Origin: a virus
Virus record (IMG/VR): IMGVR_UViG_3300027971_000029
Coordinates: 60,558-124,557 of that record
DNA length: 64,000 bases
Strand: one strand, 5' to 3'
The translations under genes were made by a program, and so were the position numbers. Below, in pieces: positions 1-7,150 of this stretch (position 1 is its first letter; the number at the start of each line of letters is the position of its first letter). Below the pieces are notes generated by a model that saw nothing but the letters and a program-made list of their open reading frames with translations, was not told the origin of the DNA and made no database searches.

Positions 1-241
1 CACGAGCCTTCTTGCGATTGGATTTGTAGTTAACAAAAACATCACGGCGCCAGTAATGGCGATTGTCACAGGCGATAACTACTTCAGGACCATGACTGGC
101 CTTGAATCGTTTAATGTATGTTCTCATTGTATTGAGAATCATATGCCTCACTAAACTTTCATCGATTGTTGCTTTGGGCGAGGATCCAATCTGTTCCATT
201 AGATTGGATATCGCTACTTGGTTATAGTCAAAAATAATCAT
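1..241 (-). CDS. rnh: RNase H (T4-type 5'-3' exonuclease), N-terminal part
   Basis: The first 80 codons of a gene that runs off the left edge. The protein starts MIIFDYNQVAIS and continues with SLVRHMILNTMRTYIK, VIACDNRHYWRRDVF and NYKSNRKKAR. These correspond in order to the N-terminal blocks of T4 RNase H, a FEN-1/RAD2-family nuclease that removes RNA primers from lagging-strand fragments. Asp5 and Asp59 sit at the metal-binding positions of the family. The start is the only in-frame ATG near the conserved DYNQ block. The active-site C-terminal half is outside the window, so completeness cannot be judged. Confidence 0.9.
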   Translation of the reverse strand, partial: MIIFDYNQVAISNLMEQIGSSPKATIDESLVRHMILNTMRTYIKRFKASHGPEVVIACDNRHYWRRDVFVNYKSNRKKAR

Positions 242-290
242 AATGAAACCTATTATACTCTCTTTAAGATTTTAGTGGGGCAAACATGCA

Positions 291-506
291 TCAGTCATTT
301 TTATTGAATTTGATGCTTTCACCACGCAGGAATACACCAATCAGAACAATGGCACACCATGTATCAAAAGTGTATGGAATAGCCAGAGCAGGAAAAAGTA
401 TATTCAAAGACCACAGAACAAAAAACGGTGATATAAAAATGAATACGATAGCCGCTAGTGCAATCAATGCCATAACAGCAGGCGATTTAACTTTAATATT
501 AAACAT
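291..506 (-). CDS. Small membrane protein, 71 aa
   Basis: Unrecognised. Residues about 10-32 and 35-58 are two hydrophobic stretches (VMALIALAAIVFIFISPFF, then ALAIPYTFDTWCAIVLIGVF), followed by a short charged tail ending FNKND. It probably spans the inner membrane twice. It lies 6 nt downstream of the 362-aa gene and is read in the same direction, so it is likely co-transcribed. Confidence 0.6.
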   Translation of the reverse strand: MFNIKVKSPAVMALIALAAIVFIFISPFFVLWSLNILFPALAIPYTFDTWCAIVLIGVFLRGESIKFNKND

Positions 507-512
507 AGAACC

Positions 513-1601
513 TCACTTAATAATTTTCAAAAGGATTGTATCATCATTTAGTCGACCTGTCAAGGGCGATTCAACTGCACGAATGTTTGCAATAACATTA
601 CGGAGAAAAACTTTGCCACCTTTGATAACTTCAGGCAAAGTCACTTCTGGTTTACGCAATTTCTTCTGTACCGATTTGGTATCAACAAAATTCTGTATCG
701 TGGTGCCTTTCAATGAAAGACCTGAAATGTCTTCAGCGATATAGCAACCAAGTTTACGAGTCTTGATATTGTAAACCCACAGAGTCGATGCACCAATCAC
801 CGATTTAGGGTCGATTGATTTTAGACCGAGTTCAGTGTCTTCAACGCAATACTTCATCTTACCAATCAGTTCATCGGCAGTCTTGACCTTGCGCTTGCGA
901 GGCTTGCGATTCTGTTTGGCTTCGCCTTGCAGAGTCAATGCATCATCAATAATTTTAGAAAGAAACGATTCGAACCTTTTCAGTTCGGTTTTCTTCATAT
1001 GCGAGTAGCCTTCGACCAATTGGTCATCGGTACCAGCAATTGCATCAGAAATTTCACTTCGCACTTTTTTGTAGTGTTCAACGATTGCCTTAACATGCAC
1101 ACCTTTTGTAGACAATTCAGTCATCATGCCTTTTGGTGTTTTTGTTTCACGATAAGCATTCAGTGTGAAGTCATCGACCAAACCATCTAGTTCAGCAAGG
1201 ATACGAGAAGTCGAGTCTTTAATCCTGTCTTGAATAGAAGGATTCACAGTGGCAACAACCGCAACATCTTCAACCACTTCTTCAACTTTACCATCACCTT
1301 TTTTAATGGTAGTCAATGTCTTATCGAAATAGTTTTGATTTTCAACGGGCAGAGTCGCACCATTGTAGAGAAGTCGGCACACCCAACCAAATGTGGTTGT
1401 TTGTTTCTTAATCATACCTTCAGGTATTTTCAGTTTCAGTTTTTTGTTAAGATAGTCACCAATGTATTTGTGAGCATCCTTGTAGTCCTTGTTTGCGGAA
1501 TACCAATTCAATGATTGAATCAATTGAATGCGAGTCATCTCTTCGATGTACTTCGGTTCACCACCAGCAAACACCGCATTAGCATCAAGTACTCTAGCCA
1601 T
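513..1601 (-). CDS. Conserved T4-like phage protein, 362 aa, function unknown
   Basis: Starts MARVLDANAVFAGGEPKY. I recall this type of protein from T4-like marine phages but know no function. Predicted soluble: an N-terminal helical part (1-60), a variable acidic linker near 100-115 (KKGDGKVEEVVEDV), a helical middle, a Lys/Arg-rich patch near 232-245 (NRKPRKRKVK) and a mixed C-terminus. The basic patch would suit nucleic-acid binding, but that is inference. It overlaps the 93-aa gene upstream by 8 nt and lies in the early region next to RNase H. Confidence 0.75.
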   Translation of the reverse strand: MARVLDANAVFAGGEPKYIEEMTRIQLIQSLNWYSANKDYKDAHKYIGDYLNKKLKLKIPEGMIKKQTTTFGWVCRLLYNGATLPVENQNYFDKTLTTIKKGDGKVEEVVEDVAVVATVNPSIQDRIKDSTSRILAELDGLVDDFTLNAYRETKTPKGMMTELSTKGVHVKAIVEHYKKVRSEISDAIAGTDDQLVEGYSHMKKTELKRFESFLSKIIDDALTLQGEAKQNRKPRKRKVKTADELIGKMKYCVEDTELGLKSIDPKSVIGASTLWVYNIKTRKLGCYIAEDISGLSLKGTTIQNFVDTKSVQKKLRKPEVTLPEVIKGGKVFLRNVIANIRAVESPLTGRLNDDTILLKIIK

Positions 1602-1875
1602 TTATCACCTCTTCATAAGTTTGGTCAAACACTTCACGGATTGTGTAGATGCCGTCATCAAGATAACTGTATTGTACACTTAACATTCTAGCGGCCGTTT
1701 GGGCTTCAAGATAGTTAACAAAACAAAAACACTCACCGAACACACGATTAACAATCTCGCCATTTAGTTTGTGTCTCATGTTGTTTGCATCATAAGAACC
1801 AAGCATAGATTCATACTCGGTTGAATAAGCTACACGGTACCCGTCTGTAGTTTGTAAAATATAGACACCGTTCAT
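1594..1875 (-). CDS. Small early protein, 93 aa
   Basis: Unrecognised, with no clear domain. Starts MNGVYILQTTDGYRVAYS and is rich in Tyr and acidic residues. A strong GGAGAGG Shine-Dalgarno region precedes the start and lies in the end of the upstream gene. Overlaps the downstream 362-aa gene by 8 nt, suggesting translational coupling. Confidence 0.6.
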   Translation of the reverse strand: MNGVYILQTTDGYRVAYSTEYESMLGSYDANNMRHKLNGEIVNRVFGECFCFVNYLEAQTAARMLSVQYSYLDDGIYTIREVFDQTYEEVING

Positions 1876-1885
1876 ATCATCACCA

Positions 1886-2101
1886 TCACCTCTCCAGAAT
1901 TACATAATCACCAAAATACTTGTCGAATGTTTGTAAAAGATGTTCATAGTCACCTTCTCTCATTTCGGATATAATTTTTTCACTGGGAAGTTTCAATTGA
2001 TTTGCAAACCGATTAGCATAACCCATCAACGCAAATGCATTACCATCAGGTCCAGTCAAATCGATAACAATTTCACGAGCAACAGTTTTATCACGAAACA
2101 T
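1886..2101 (-). CDS. Conserved small phage protein (DLTGPDGNAFALMGYA family), 71 aa
   Basis: Contains the run DLTGPDGNAFALMGYA and ends in a GDYVILER-like tail, a combination I recall from small proteins of many myoviruses; no function is known to me. I chose the ATG at 2101 because AGGA lies 5 nt upstream of it and homologues begin MFRDK. An in-frame ATG 24 nt further upstream lacks a comparable site. Confidence 0.7.
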   Translation of the reverse strand: MFRDKTVAREIVIDLTGPDGNAFALMGYANRFANQLKLPSEKIISEMREGDYEHLLQTFDKYFGDYVILER

Positions 2102-2191
2102 AATAATCCTAAAACAACAATCCATTCAATCAAAGTATAGTGGCAATACGCTTTGTAGTACCAACCATAACGAGTCAGTCGGTTGTGTAAA

Positions 2192-2380
2192 TCACTCAGG
2201 ATTTTCAACAGACTTCCTACTGTCTTCCATTTCAAATTTAGTCACCAGTATTGAGTACATGGCATAGATTAATGCAACGATACAGAGCCAACCTAGCAAC
2301 TGAGGACTAACCATGGAAAATAAAACACCAGCACCCATGATACCTGCTGTGGCAAGAGCCGCTTTAACTTTGGAATTCAT
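2192..2380 (-). CDS. Small membrane protein, 62 aa
   Basis: MNSKVKAALATAGIMGAGVL is followed by a second hydrophobic stretch (LLGWLCIVALIYAMYSILV), so there are probably two membrane passes. The ATG at 2380 is preceded by AAAGG. A longer reading from 2422 would start inside the sigma70 promoter at 2402-2430, so it cannot be made from that promoter. Function unknown. Confidence 0.6.
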   Translation of the reverse strand: MNSKVKAALATAGIMGAGVLFSMVSPQLLGWLCIVALIYAMYSILVTKFEMEDSRKSVENPE

Positions 2381-2401
2381 AGAACAACCTTTCAAAAATA
2401 C

Positions 2402-2430
2402 ATTATACAACAAACCGTTCACTTTGTCAA
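2402..2430 (-). promoter_or_regulatory. Sigma70 early promoter
   Basis: On the minus strand: TTGACA (2430-2425), 17 nt, TATAAT (2407-2402), a perfect match to both hexamers. It lies within the 3' end of the 85-aa gene and reads into the 62-aa membrane protein gene starting at 2380. Confidence 0.85.
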
Positions 2431-2676
2431 GATGTTTTTTAGTGCCGCTTTGGCATCGTTGACATGCTCAACATCATCCATCAAACCGAGTTCATATACC
2501 ATCATTTCATTACGAGCGATACGAATCAGTTCAAGGGCATATATGATATCATCTTTATCTGAGTAGTGAAACCATTCATCAATAGTCTCTTGGTCAGACT
2601 GTAGCAAAAATTTCAGATTGTCTTTATCCCAATCATTCATTTTTGTAATTTTTTCAATCATTTCCCAATCATGCAT
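2419..2676 (-). CDS. Small acidic early protein, 85 aa
   Basis: MHDWEMIEKITKMNDWDKDN start with GAGG 6 nt upstream. Strongly acidic and helical throughout (DQETIDEWFHYSDKDDIIYA). No family recognised. It overlaps the 108-aa gene start by 8 nt and its 3' end contains the next promoter. Confidence 0.6.
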   Translation of the reverse strand: MHDWEMIEKITKMNDWDKDNLKFLLQSDQETIDEWFHYSDKDDIIYALELIRIARNEMMVYELGLMDDVEHVNDAKAALKNILTK

Positions 2677-2995
2677 ATACTGCCTCCTTATTCATTGCGG
2701 CAGTCACAACCGCAACAGCATTAGAATCAAAACCACCAATGTGCCAACGATATTCATTGAATGGTGTATTGTATTGTTTCCAGTCGTATATGGTAACGGT
2801 CTCAATCTTTTCATCACCGTCCTCATCGACATAGAAAACATCAATTGCCCACTCGCAGGTAGTTTTGTCGCCACCATCATTAGGACCATATTTAGGTTTA
2901 CCAAAAATGCTCACAAGTTCATCATATGTGGTTTTGATATAACCTTGCAGGCTAGTAAGATTTCCACTAGAACAAGACATGAGAACAATATTCAT
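2669..2995 (-). CDS. Conserved phage protein (GPNDGGDKTTCEW family), 108 aa
   Basis: Carries the blocks LQGYIKTTYDELVSIFGKP, GPNDGGDKTTCEWAI, TIYDWKQYNT and FNEYRWHIGG, a pattern I know from small early proteins in many tailed phages. Function unknown. AGGAG precedes the start. It overlaps the 85-aa gene upstream by 4 nt. Confidence 0.75.
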   Translation of the reverse strand: MNIVLMSCSSGNLTSLQGYIKTTYDELVSIFGKPKYGPNDGGDKTTCEWAIDVFYVDEDGDEKIETVTIYDWKQYNTPFNEYRWHIGGFDSNAVAVVTAAMNKEAVYA

Positions 2996-3249
2996 TTTAA
3001 ATACTCCTTTTGAACAATCTTTTTCGCATCACTCAGCGATTTAAATTTCACTCCGTTGATGATGATGAATTTTGGACCATAGATTCTAGCCTCACCACCA
3101 TCAAACGGAATACGATAAAATGTTTTGCCACCATCTACGACCTTCGACCGCTTTTTCTCAAAAAAAGGACCGTAAGTCAGGCCAGCGAACCGAAAGGTGT
3201 CTTCGAGTTCGGCGGCCGTTTGTGACCTTGCATAGGCAAGTGGTATCAT
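2992..3249 (-). CDS. Small early protein, 85 aa
   Basis: Unrecognised. MIPLAYARSQTAAELEDTFR, then a Gly-rich basic middle and a C-terminal KIVQKEYLK. The stop of the upstream gene overlaps its start by a single base (TAATG arrangement), consistent with coupled translation. Confidence 0.6.
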   Translation of the reverse strand: MIPLAYARSQTAAELEDTFRFAGLTYGPFFEKKRSKVVDGGKTFYRIPFDGGEARIYGPKFIIINGVKFKSLSDAKKIVQKEYLK

Positions 3250-3665
3250 TATGCAGTCACCGCATAAGGCTTATTCCAAGAACCGATGTTGCAGTGGAAA
3301 TAATAAGCGGTGTCGAAATAATCAGTCATTGCATCGGAACGGTCGTAGTAATCACCAGCCATCAATGCTTTTTTGATTGCTTGCATGGCTTCGAGAGCCT
3401 TGCCACTGTAGTGGTCTTGGATCCAGTAGAGGTTCACTTGTTCGTGACCACTGGTGTTGGCTGTAAAGCCACGAGAAACTTGATAAAATGACTCGGAACA
3501 GGTTTTGTTACCGTTACCGATAAAATCGATAGAACCCGATTTCAAGGTCAAGGTGATACTGGAAGAACCAGCGCCTTTGAGGGAACCTTTGAGTTTGTAC
3601 TTTTTCAGTACAGGCGCCAAAGCGGCGGCGATTTTTGCTTTTTTCTCTGTAGACACATAAGCCAT
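3249..3665 (-). CDS. Conserved early phage protein, 138 aa
   Basis: First gene after an early promoter, with AAAGGAG upstream. Blocks AALAPVLKKYKLKGSLKG, SEHVNLYWI-like sequence around residues 95-105 and DYFDTAYYFHCNIGSWNKPY recall a small-protein family found in enterobacterial and other T4-like phages. Function unknown. Soluble, basic N-terminus. Confidence 0.7.
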   Translation of the reverse strand: MAYVSTEKKAKIAAALAPVLKKYKLKGSLKGAGSSSITLTLKSGSIDFIGNGNKTCSESFYQVSRGFTANTSGHEQVNLYWIQDHYSGKALEAMQAIKKALMAGDYYDRSDAMTDYFDTAYYFHCNIGSWNKPYAVTA

Positions 3666-3697
3666 AACGAAACTCCTTTATCAACTGAACAAACTAC

Positions 3698-3726
3698 AGT
3701 ATAACGCACTTTCGCCGCTTTGTCAA
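3698..3726 (-). promoter_or_regulatory. Sigma70 early promoter (cassette type)
   Basis: TTGACA (3726-3721), 17 nt, TATACT (3703-3698). Just upstream, at about 3735-3765, is a GTTGTTG/CAACAAC stem-loop. The downstream leader TGTAGTTTGTTCAGTTGAT recurs behind other early promoters of this window. Drives the 138-aa gene and the genes after it. Confidence 0.9.
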
Positions 3727-3764
3727 GTCTTTTTTGCGGTTGTTGCACAAAAACAACAACTTTT

Positions 3765-3998
3765 TTACACAATTCTTCCCAAGGATAGTTGCAAAAATTC
3801 GTCAAGTTCAGCATCAAAATTTCTACCAGTACGGCGTTTCTGATAGATTTTATCTAACAGGCCATTTCCGTTACCATGACCAATAGGCATGTGAGTTTCA
3901 GCAAAATCATGCCCACGGGATTCGAGTTCTTCGACCAAATCTGCGGTATCAAATTCACTCAGGTCAATTTCAACTTCGGTAGTGATATAGCGGCTCAT
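3765..3998 (-). CDS. Small acidic early protein, 77 aa
   Basis: MSRYITTEVEIDLSEFDTAD, then a Gly/Asn-rich turn (GHGNGNG) and an acidic helical end. No family recognised. It overlaps the upstream gene by 4 nt and its end borders the stem-loop of the next promoter cassette. Confidence 0.55.
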   Translation of the reverse strand: MSRYITTEVEIDLSEFDTADLVEELESRGHDFAETHMPIGHGNGNGLLDKIYQKRRTGRNFDAELDEFLQLSLGRIV

Positions 3999-4246
3999 AC
4001 GATTTTACCTTCTTCAATCAGAATGACAAAAGTGTCGAACAATTTATTGAATTTCACATTATACAAGGTAGCTAATGCATTCATGTATTCATTCAAATCT
4101 TCGCCAGATAACATTTCATTCTCAGTAACCGCTTTGATATCATCGACAATATTCGAGCAGTTTAGAATTTGCTGTTCTAGGTCAAATCGGTCAAGACCGC
4201 TACCAACATCAGCACTCACCGCATCTGCAATCACTCTTTTTTTCAT
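3995..4246 (-). CDS. Small early protein, 83 aa
   Basis: Mostly helical and acidic: LEQQILNCSNIVDDIKAVTE in the middle, LFDTFVILIEEGKIV at the end. Function unknown. Its stop overlaps the start of the 77-aa gene by 4 nt. Confidence 0.55.
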   Translation of the reverse strand: MKKRVIADAVSADVGSGLDRFDLEQQILNCSNIVDDIKAVTENEMLSGEDLNEYMNALATLYNVKFNKLFDTFVILIEEGKIV

Positions 4247-4259
4247 AAAAAACTCCTAA

Positions 4260-4469
4260 TTAATCTAAAGCAACACCATCCATGTACTTCTTACCAGTCC
4301 AATGGTCTTTAGTAACACAGATTCCATTTTGTTTCACTCCTAACGGGTGTTTTTCAACAGCCCGTTTAAGAGCAACCTCACATTGTTTTTTCGATTCAAA
4401 CTCAGTGACGGACCTATCCATATAGTCACCGCCAGGAGAGAACATAAAAACAATCAAAACCCAATTCAT
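4260..4469 (-). CDS. Small two-cysteine protein with hydrophobic N-terminus, 69 aa
   Basis: The N-terminus MNWVLIVFMFSPGG looks like a short signal or anchor. It is followed by FESKKQCEVALKRAVEK and a second Cys in NGICV. The layout (hydrophobic start, C..AL.., second Cys) is shared with the next gene and with the plus-strand gene at 18289. Export and a disulphide are inferences. Confidence 0.55.
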   Translation of the reverse strand: MNWVLIVFMFSPGGDYMDRSVTEFESKKQCEVALKRAVEKHPLGVKQNGICVTKDHWTGKKYMDGVALD

Positions 4470-4690
4470 GCTTCTTTACCCTTTATAGGTTTTACCTTTG
4501 CAGTTGCACAAGTACCTTCAAGAACAGCAATAGTTACATTACCACGAGCGGCGATGCCTCTCATATGTTCCTTTTGTTTATCTAGAGAGTTCACGCATAA
4601 GGACTCTTGAGTGTAGTAGGTATCAGGTTGCATGAATTCGCAGGTGCCATTCATACAGATAACTAGAATAGGTATAAAAATTTCAATCAT
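4466..4690 (-). CDS. Small cysteine-containing protein with hydrophobic N-terminus, 74 aa
   Basis: MIEIFIPILVICMNGTCEFM resembles a signal peptide or membrane anchor. Cysteines lie at about 12, 17, 32 and 60, in the spacing seen in the neighbouring 69-aa protein. Overlaps that gene by 4 nt. Function unknown; possibly a periplasmic two-disulphide protein. Confidence 0.55.
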   Translation of the reverse strand: MIEIFIPILVICMNGTCEFMQPDTYYTQESLCVNSLDKQKEHMRGIAARGNVTIAVLEGTCATAKVKPIKGKEA

Positions 4691-4971
4691 TGTTCAACTC
4701 CATGAAATAACGACCAAATGAAATCAATATCAGCATCCTCTATTTGATAATATAATATTTCGTTGAATATCTCTTCAGCTTTGTCGCCCACATACTCAAA
4801 TTCATACAACGATTCATCATCTTTTGTTCCAAGAGATAGTTCGTTAGAAAACACTAACATAGGATTATCCGACACTCCCAAAACAGCATCAAAAAAATCC
4901 AATTTCATATAACGACCATCGATATAATCTGGATGTTCTTTATTCATTCTAATATAACAAGTTTTACTCAT
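4687..4971 (-). CDS. Small acidic early protein, 94 aa
   Basis: MSKTCYIRMNKEHPDYIDGR at the N-terminus, acidic second half (IEDADIDFIWSLFHGVEQ). No family recognised. It overlaps both neighbours by a few bases, as usual for this operon. Confidence 0.55.
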   Translation of the reverse strand: MSKTCYIRMNKEHPDYIDGRYMKLDFFDAVLGVSDNPMLVFSNELSLGTKDDESLYEFEYVGDKAEEIFNEILYYQIEDADIDFIWSLFHGVEQ

Positions 4972-5146
4972 TCTTCAACTCCAAAAGCAGTTTCTTAAAT
5001 TCATCCATTTTAGCTAACTGTATAGTATGTAGATAAATGTACATTTTCGCCTCATCTGGCCAAGATTTTGTCATTTCTAGCAATTCTGGATTTACCTCTT
5101 CTGCAAGTCCAGAAACAATATATTTCATATTTTCATAGTTGTACAT
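4964..5146 (-). CDS. Small early protein, 60 aa
   Basis: Helical: ENMKYIVSGLAEEVNPELLE and YIYLHTIQLAKMDEFKKLL. Unrecognised. Overlaps the HNH gene upstream by 14 nt and the 94-aa gene downstream by 8 nt. Confidence 0.5.
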   Translation of the reverse strand: MYNYENMKYIVSGLAEEVNPELLEMTKSWPDEAKMYIYLHTIQLAKMDEFKKLLLELKNE

Positions 5147-5579
5147 CTAAAGACTCCTTAAATTTCTGCCATCTCAATGCTTTTTGTTCAGTATTAGGGC
5201 GATGTTTTTTTGATATATTGTCACCATTGATTCTTGTCTTTACAGCATGACAACATGCACAGAGGGTTTGCAAATTTGCAGGATCGGCTCTTTCACCATC
5301 AGGATCGATATGGTCAATAGTCAATTGTGCATCCATGATAATGGTTGTGGTGCATTTGAAGCCCAAGCGACTATCAGTATTCTCACAATAATTTTTGCGG
5401 AATTGCTTGTAGTCCCAATCCAACATTTTATATTTTTCTTTGTGATGCCTAGAACACCGCTTATGGTATCGGCCGCCACCAAGAGAGTCTCTAGGTTGGT
5501 CACAATCGGGAACAATACACGGATTCATCTCCGCAATTTCTTCTTCACCCCATAGGGTACGAATCAATGCTATAGTCAT
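5133..5579 (-). CDS. HNH endonuclease
   Basis: Residues about 85-120 form an HNH fold: QLTIDHIDPDGERADPANLQ, then TLCACCHAVKTRING. The DHI pair supplies the catalytic His and the ...N...CxxCH part the second metal site. N-terminal Cys pairs (CIVPDCD, KRCSRHH) look like a separate zinc knuckle. Such genes in T4-like phages are often free-standing homing endonucleases, but no target or interrupted gene is visible here. The first ATG may be a little early; an internal ATG before NPCIVPDC is another option. Confidence 0.85.
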   Translation of the reverse strand: MTIALIRTLWGEEEIAEMNPCIVPDCDQPRDSLGGGRYHKRCSRHHKEKYKMLDWDYKQFRKNYCENTDSRLGFKCTTTIIMDAQLTIDHIDPDGERADPANLQTLCACCHAVKTRINGDNISKKHRPNTEQKALRWQKFKESLDVQL

Positions 5580-5791
5580 TCTTCAACTCCGAAATGTTTT
5601 AAAACATATGTACCAGGGCTTGCCCATTGATGTGTATTAATTGTTGCAATATCGGCACATTCCCGCACAATCAACTCGGCAAACTTTTCTGTGTAATATC
5701 TTGGATACTGGTCATAATCAGCACCTTCATCTATCAGTTCGCCAGCATAGATTTCAGCCTGTTCGGCAAGTTGTCGAATTCGTTCATTCAT
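5576..5791 (-). CDS. Conserved phage small protein (MNER...FGVEE family), copy 1
   Basis: Starts MNERIRQLAEQAEIYAGEL, has the core EKFAELIVRECADIA and ends LKHFGVEE. The second copy at 5901-6161 shares all three blocks. The family is common in tailed phages and has no known function. The start at 5791 is fixed by an ATGA overlap with the 38-aa gene; a longer reading of 17 codons further upstream would overlap that gene. Confidence 0.75.
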   Translation of the reverse strand: MNERIRQLAEQAEIYAGELIDEGADYDQYPRYYTEKFAELIVRECADIATINTHQWASPGTYVLKHFGVEE

Positions 5792-5904
5792 TTGTATCGT
5801 CTCCAGAAAGTTGTAAAGTCTGGACGGATAACATATTCCCATCCTTCGGGTATATGTTCAGGAAAGTAATGTGTTTTACCATTGCTATGTTTGTATAGTT
5901 TCAT
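5788..5904 (-). CDS. Small basic protein, 38 aa
   Basis: MKLYKHSNGKTHYFPEHIPE, then GWEYVIRPDFTTFWRRYK. It begins and ends with ATGA overlaps to the two paralogous genes on either side, which strongly suggests that it is translated. Rich in aromatic residues; function unknown. Confidence 0.6.
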   Translation of the reverse strand: MKLYKHSNGKTHYFPEHIPEGWEYVIRPDFTTFWRRYK

Positions 5905-6161
5905 TCCTCAACTCCGAAAAATTGTTTGATACCCTTGCTGGCATCATTCACAGCCATTTCGTATCCGTAGTCATGGTCGGACCAGTATTGCTGTTCTTCG
6001 CACAGACATTCTTTCTGTTCTTCCACAATGCTGATACATTCTTTAATAATCAACTCGGCGAACCTTTGTTGGAAGTCTTCTTGAAAAACTACAATATCTC
6101 CAGTTCGCTCAATTATATCATCATAAGCCTGAGCGGACAGTTCTTTAAATCGTTCATTCAT
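5901..6161 (-). CDS. Conserved phage small protein (MNER...FGVEE family), copy 2
   Basis: MNERFKELSAQAYDDIIERT start, core QRFAELIIKECISIVEEQKE and FFGVEE end. It is paralogous to the gene at 5576-5791, separated from it only by the 38-aa ORF. Longer in the middle than copy 1, with a CLCEEQQYW insertion. ATGA overlap with the following gene. Function unknown. Confidence 0.75.
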   Translation of the reverse strand: MNERFKELSAQAYDDIIERTGDIVVFQEDFQQRFAELIIKECISIVEEQKECLCEEQQYWSDHDYGYEMAVNDASKGIKQFFGVEE

Positions 6162-6295
6162 GTCAAAATATTCCTTATAACCTCAATTGCTATTTGCACA
6201 TCCGTAGGGTCAAGGTTCAATTTATGCGATATCTCAAGCAGGTTGTAACCTCGCTCAAGAAGTTCTCGGACTTGGGAAATGATATAATTTTTCAT
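6158..6295 (-). CDS. Small helix-turn-helix-like protein, 45 aa
   Basis: MKNYIISQVRELLERGYNLL, then EISHKLNLDPTDVQIAIEVI. The RGYNLLEISHKLNLDPTDVQ stretch has the look of a helix-turn-helix. ATGA overlaps at both ends couple it to its neighbours. DNA binding is inferred only. Confidence 0.6.
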   Translation of the reverse strand: MKNYIISQVRELLERGYNLLEISHKLNLDPTDVQIAIEVIRNILT

Positions 6296-6486
6296 CCTGA
6301 CCTCGCCATTAAGTGGTAGACATTGCTTGTAATAACCGCAGTCTCATTATACAACTTTTCACGGTCCATTGCAAATAGCAAAGCGGTATCTCTGTCAGGT
6401 GTCAGCATTAATTGCCGATTCTCAAAAACCACAGAATACATTTCGCCTTGCTTTGTTATCTCAGCGCCAGTGATGAGGATTTTCAT
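6292..6486 (-). CDS. Small early protein, 64 aa
   Basis: Beta-rich: MKILITGAEITKQGEMYSVV, FENRQLMLTPDRDTALLFAM. No family recognised. ATGA-type overlaps with both neighbours. Confidence 0.55.
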   Translation of the reverse strand: MKILITGAEITKQGEMYSVVFENRQLMLTPDRDTALLFAMDREKLYNETAVITSNVYHLMARSG

Positions 6487-6788
6487 ACAGTTCCTTCGAT
6501 AATGGTTAGTGAATCTTCATCATCATAACCATTTGGAACTACCTCTTCACCGTAAGTCAATTTATACAGATTAATAATTCTGCCAAAATTTCGCATGTAA
6601 CGATTAACAATCTGAGTAACACGATTACGAGAAAGACCGTGACGGCGACCAACTTCTGCACATGTTTCGTTATGGTAGAGTACCTCAGCGAGAATACTCA
6701 TATCTCGACCACGCCGCTGATGTTCAGAAAAGATACCAACTAGTTGTTTTTTATACAACTCATATTCGGGTTGGGAAAGGGTAGTCAT
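6483..6788 (-). CDS. Helix-turn-helix protein, sigma region 4-like, 101 aa
   Basis: The core HNETCAEVGRRHGLSRNRVT plus QIVNRYMRNFGRIINLYKL is a good helix-turn-helix of the kind seen in sigma70 region 4 and in small phage regulators. The start at 6788 (MTTLSQPEYELYKKQ) follows the end of the 87-aa gene; the open frame upstream lies inside that gene. It could be an early transcription regulator. It is not gp55, because sigma region 2 is absent. Confidence 0.65.
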   Translation of the reverse strand: MTTLSQPEYELYKKQLVGIFSEHQRRGRDMSILAEVLYHNETCAEVGRRHGLSRNRVTQIVNRYMRNFGRIINLYKLTYGEEVVPNGYDDEDSLTIIEGTV

Positions 6789-6795
6789 ACAAATC

Positions 6796-7059
6796 CTAGT
6801 TATCGAATTCACAGCCGATATCAGCGGTATCGGCTTCATACTTAGCAACCGCCGATTTTGCATCGGACACAAAACTGACATATTTGTGTTCAAGGATAAC
6901 ACGGTCACGGATAGCACCATACACCACCACAGGTGTATCAAGAACAACAGTGTGGACAACCTCACCGCCGTATGCTACACGGCTGAGTTCCACAACACCT
7001 GACACGGCGATTTCGCCCATGTAGAGACCAGTAACTGACATGTTTTCAAGATTCCACAT
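6796..7059 (-). CDS. Small early protein, 87 aa
   Basis: MWNLENMSVTGLYMGEIAVS, beta-rich with many Val residues (VVHTVVLDTPVVVYGAIRD). First gene behind the promoter at 7092-7120 with AAGGA upstream. Pattern typical of a small conserved early phage protein; function unknown. Confidence 0.6.
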   Translation of the reverse strand: MWNLENMSVTGLYMGEIAVSGVVELSRVAYGGEVVHTVVLDTPVVVYGAIRDRVILEHKYVSFVSDAKSAVAKYEADTADIGCEFDN

Positions 7060-7091
7060 TTTCGAAAGTCCTTATCAACTGAACAGATTAC

Positions 7092-7120
7092 AGTATACTC
7101 TACATGGGTAGAAATGTCAA
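7092..7120 (-). promoter_or_regulatory. Sigma70 early promoter (cassette type)
   Basis: TTGACA (7120-7115), 17 nt, TATACT (7097-7092), with a GTTGTA/CAAC stem-loop immediately upstream and the shared TGTAATCTGTTCAGTTGAT leader downstream. Drives the genes from 7059 leftward. Confidence 0.9.
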
Positions 7121-7150
7121 GCAGAAAAAGTTGTTATTTTTGTTGTATTT

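Noticed and set aside
241-285. A sigma70 promoter for RNase H from the TATAAT near 255
   Set aside because: No -35-like hexamer lies 15-19 nt upstream, so I did not call it.
286-744. Plus-strand 152-aa open frame over the first minus-strand genes
   Set aside because: It crosses two minus-strand genes with good protein character, has no ribosome site and is basic shadow sequence.
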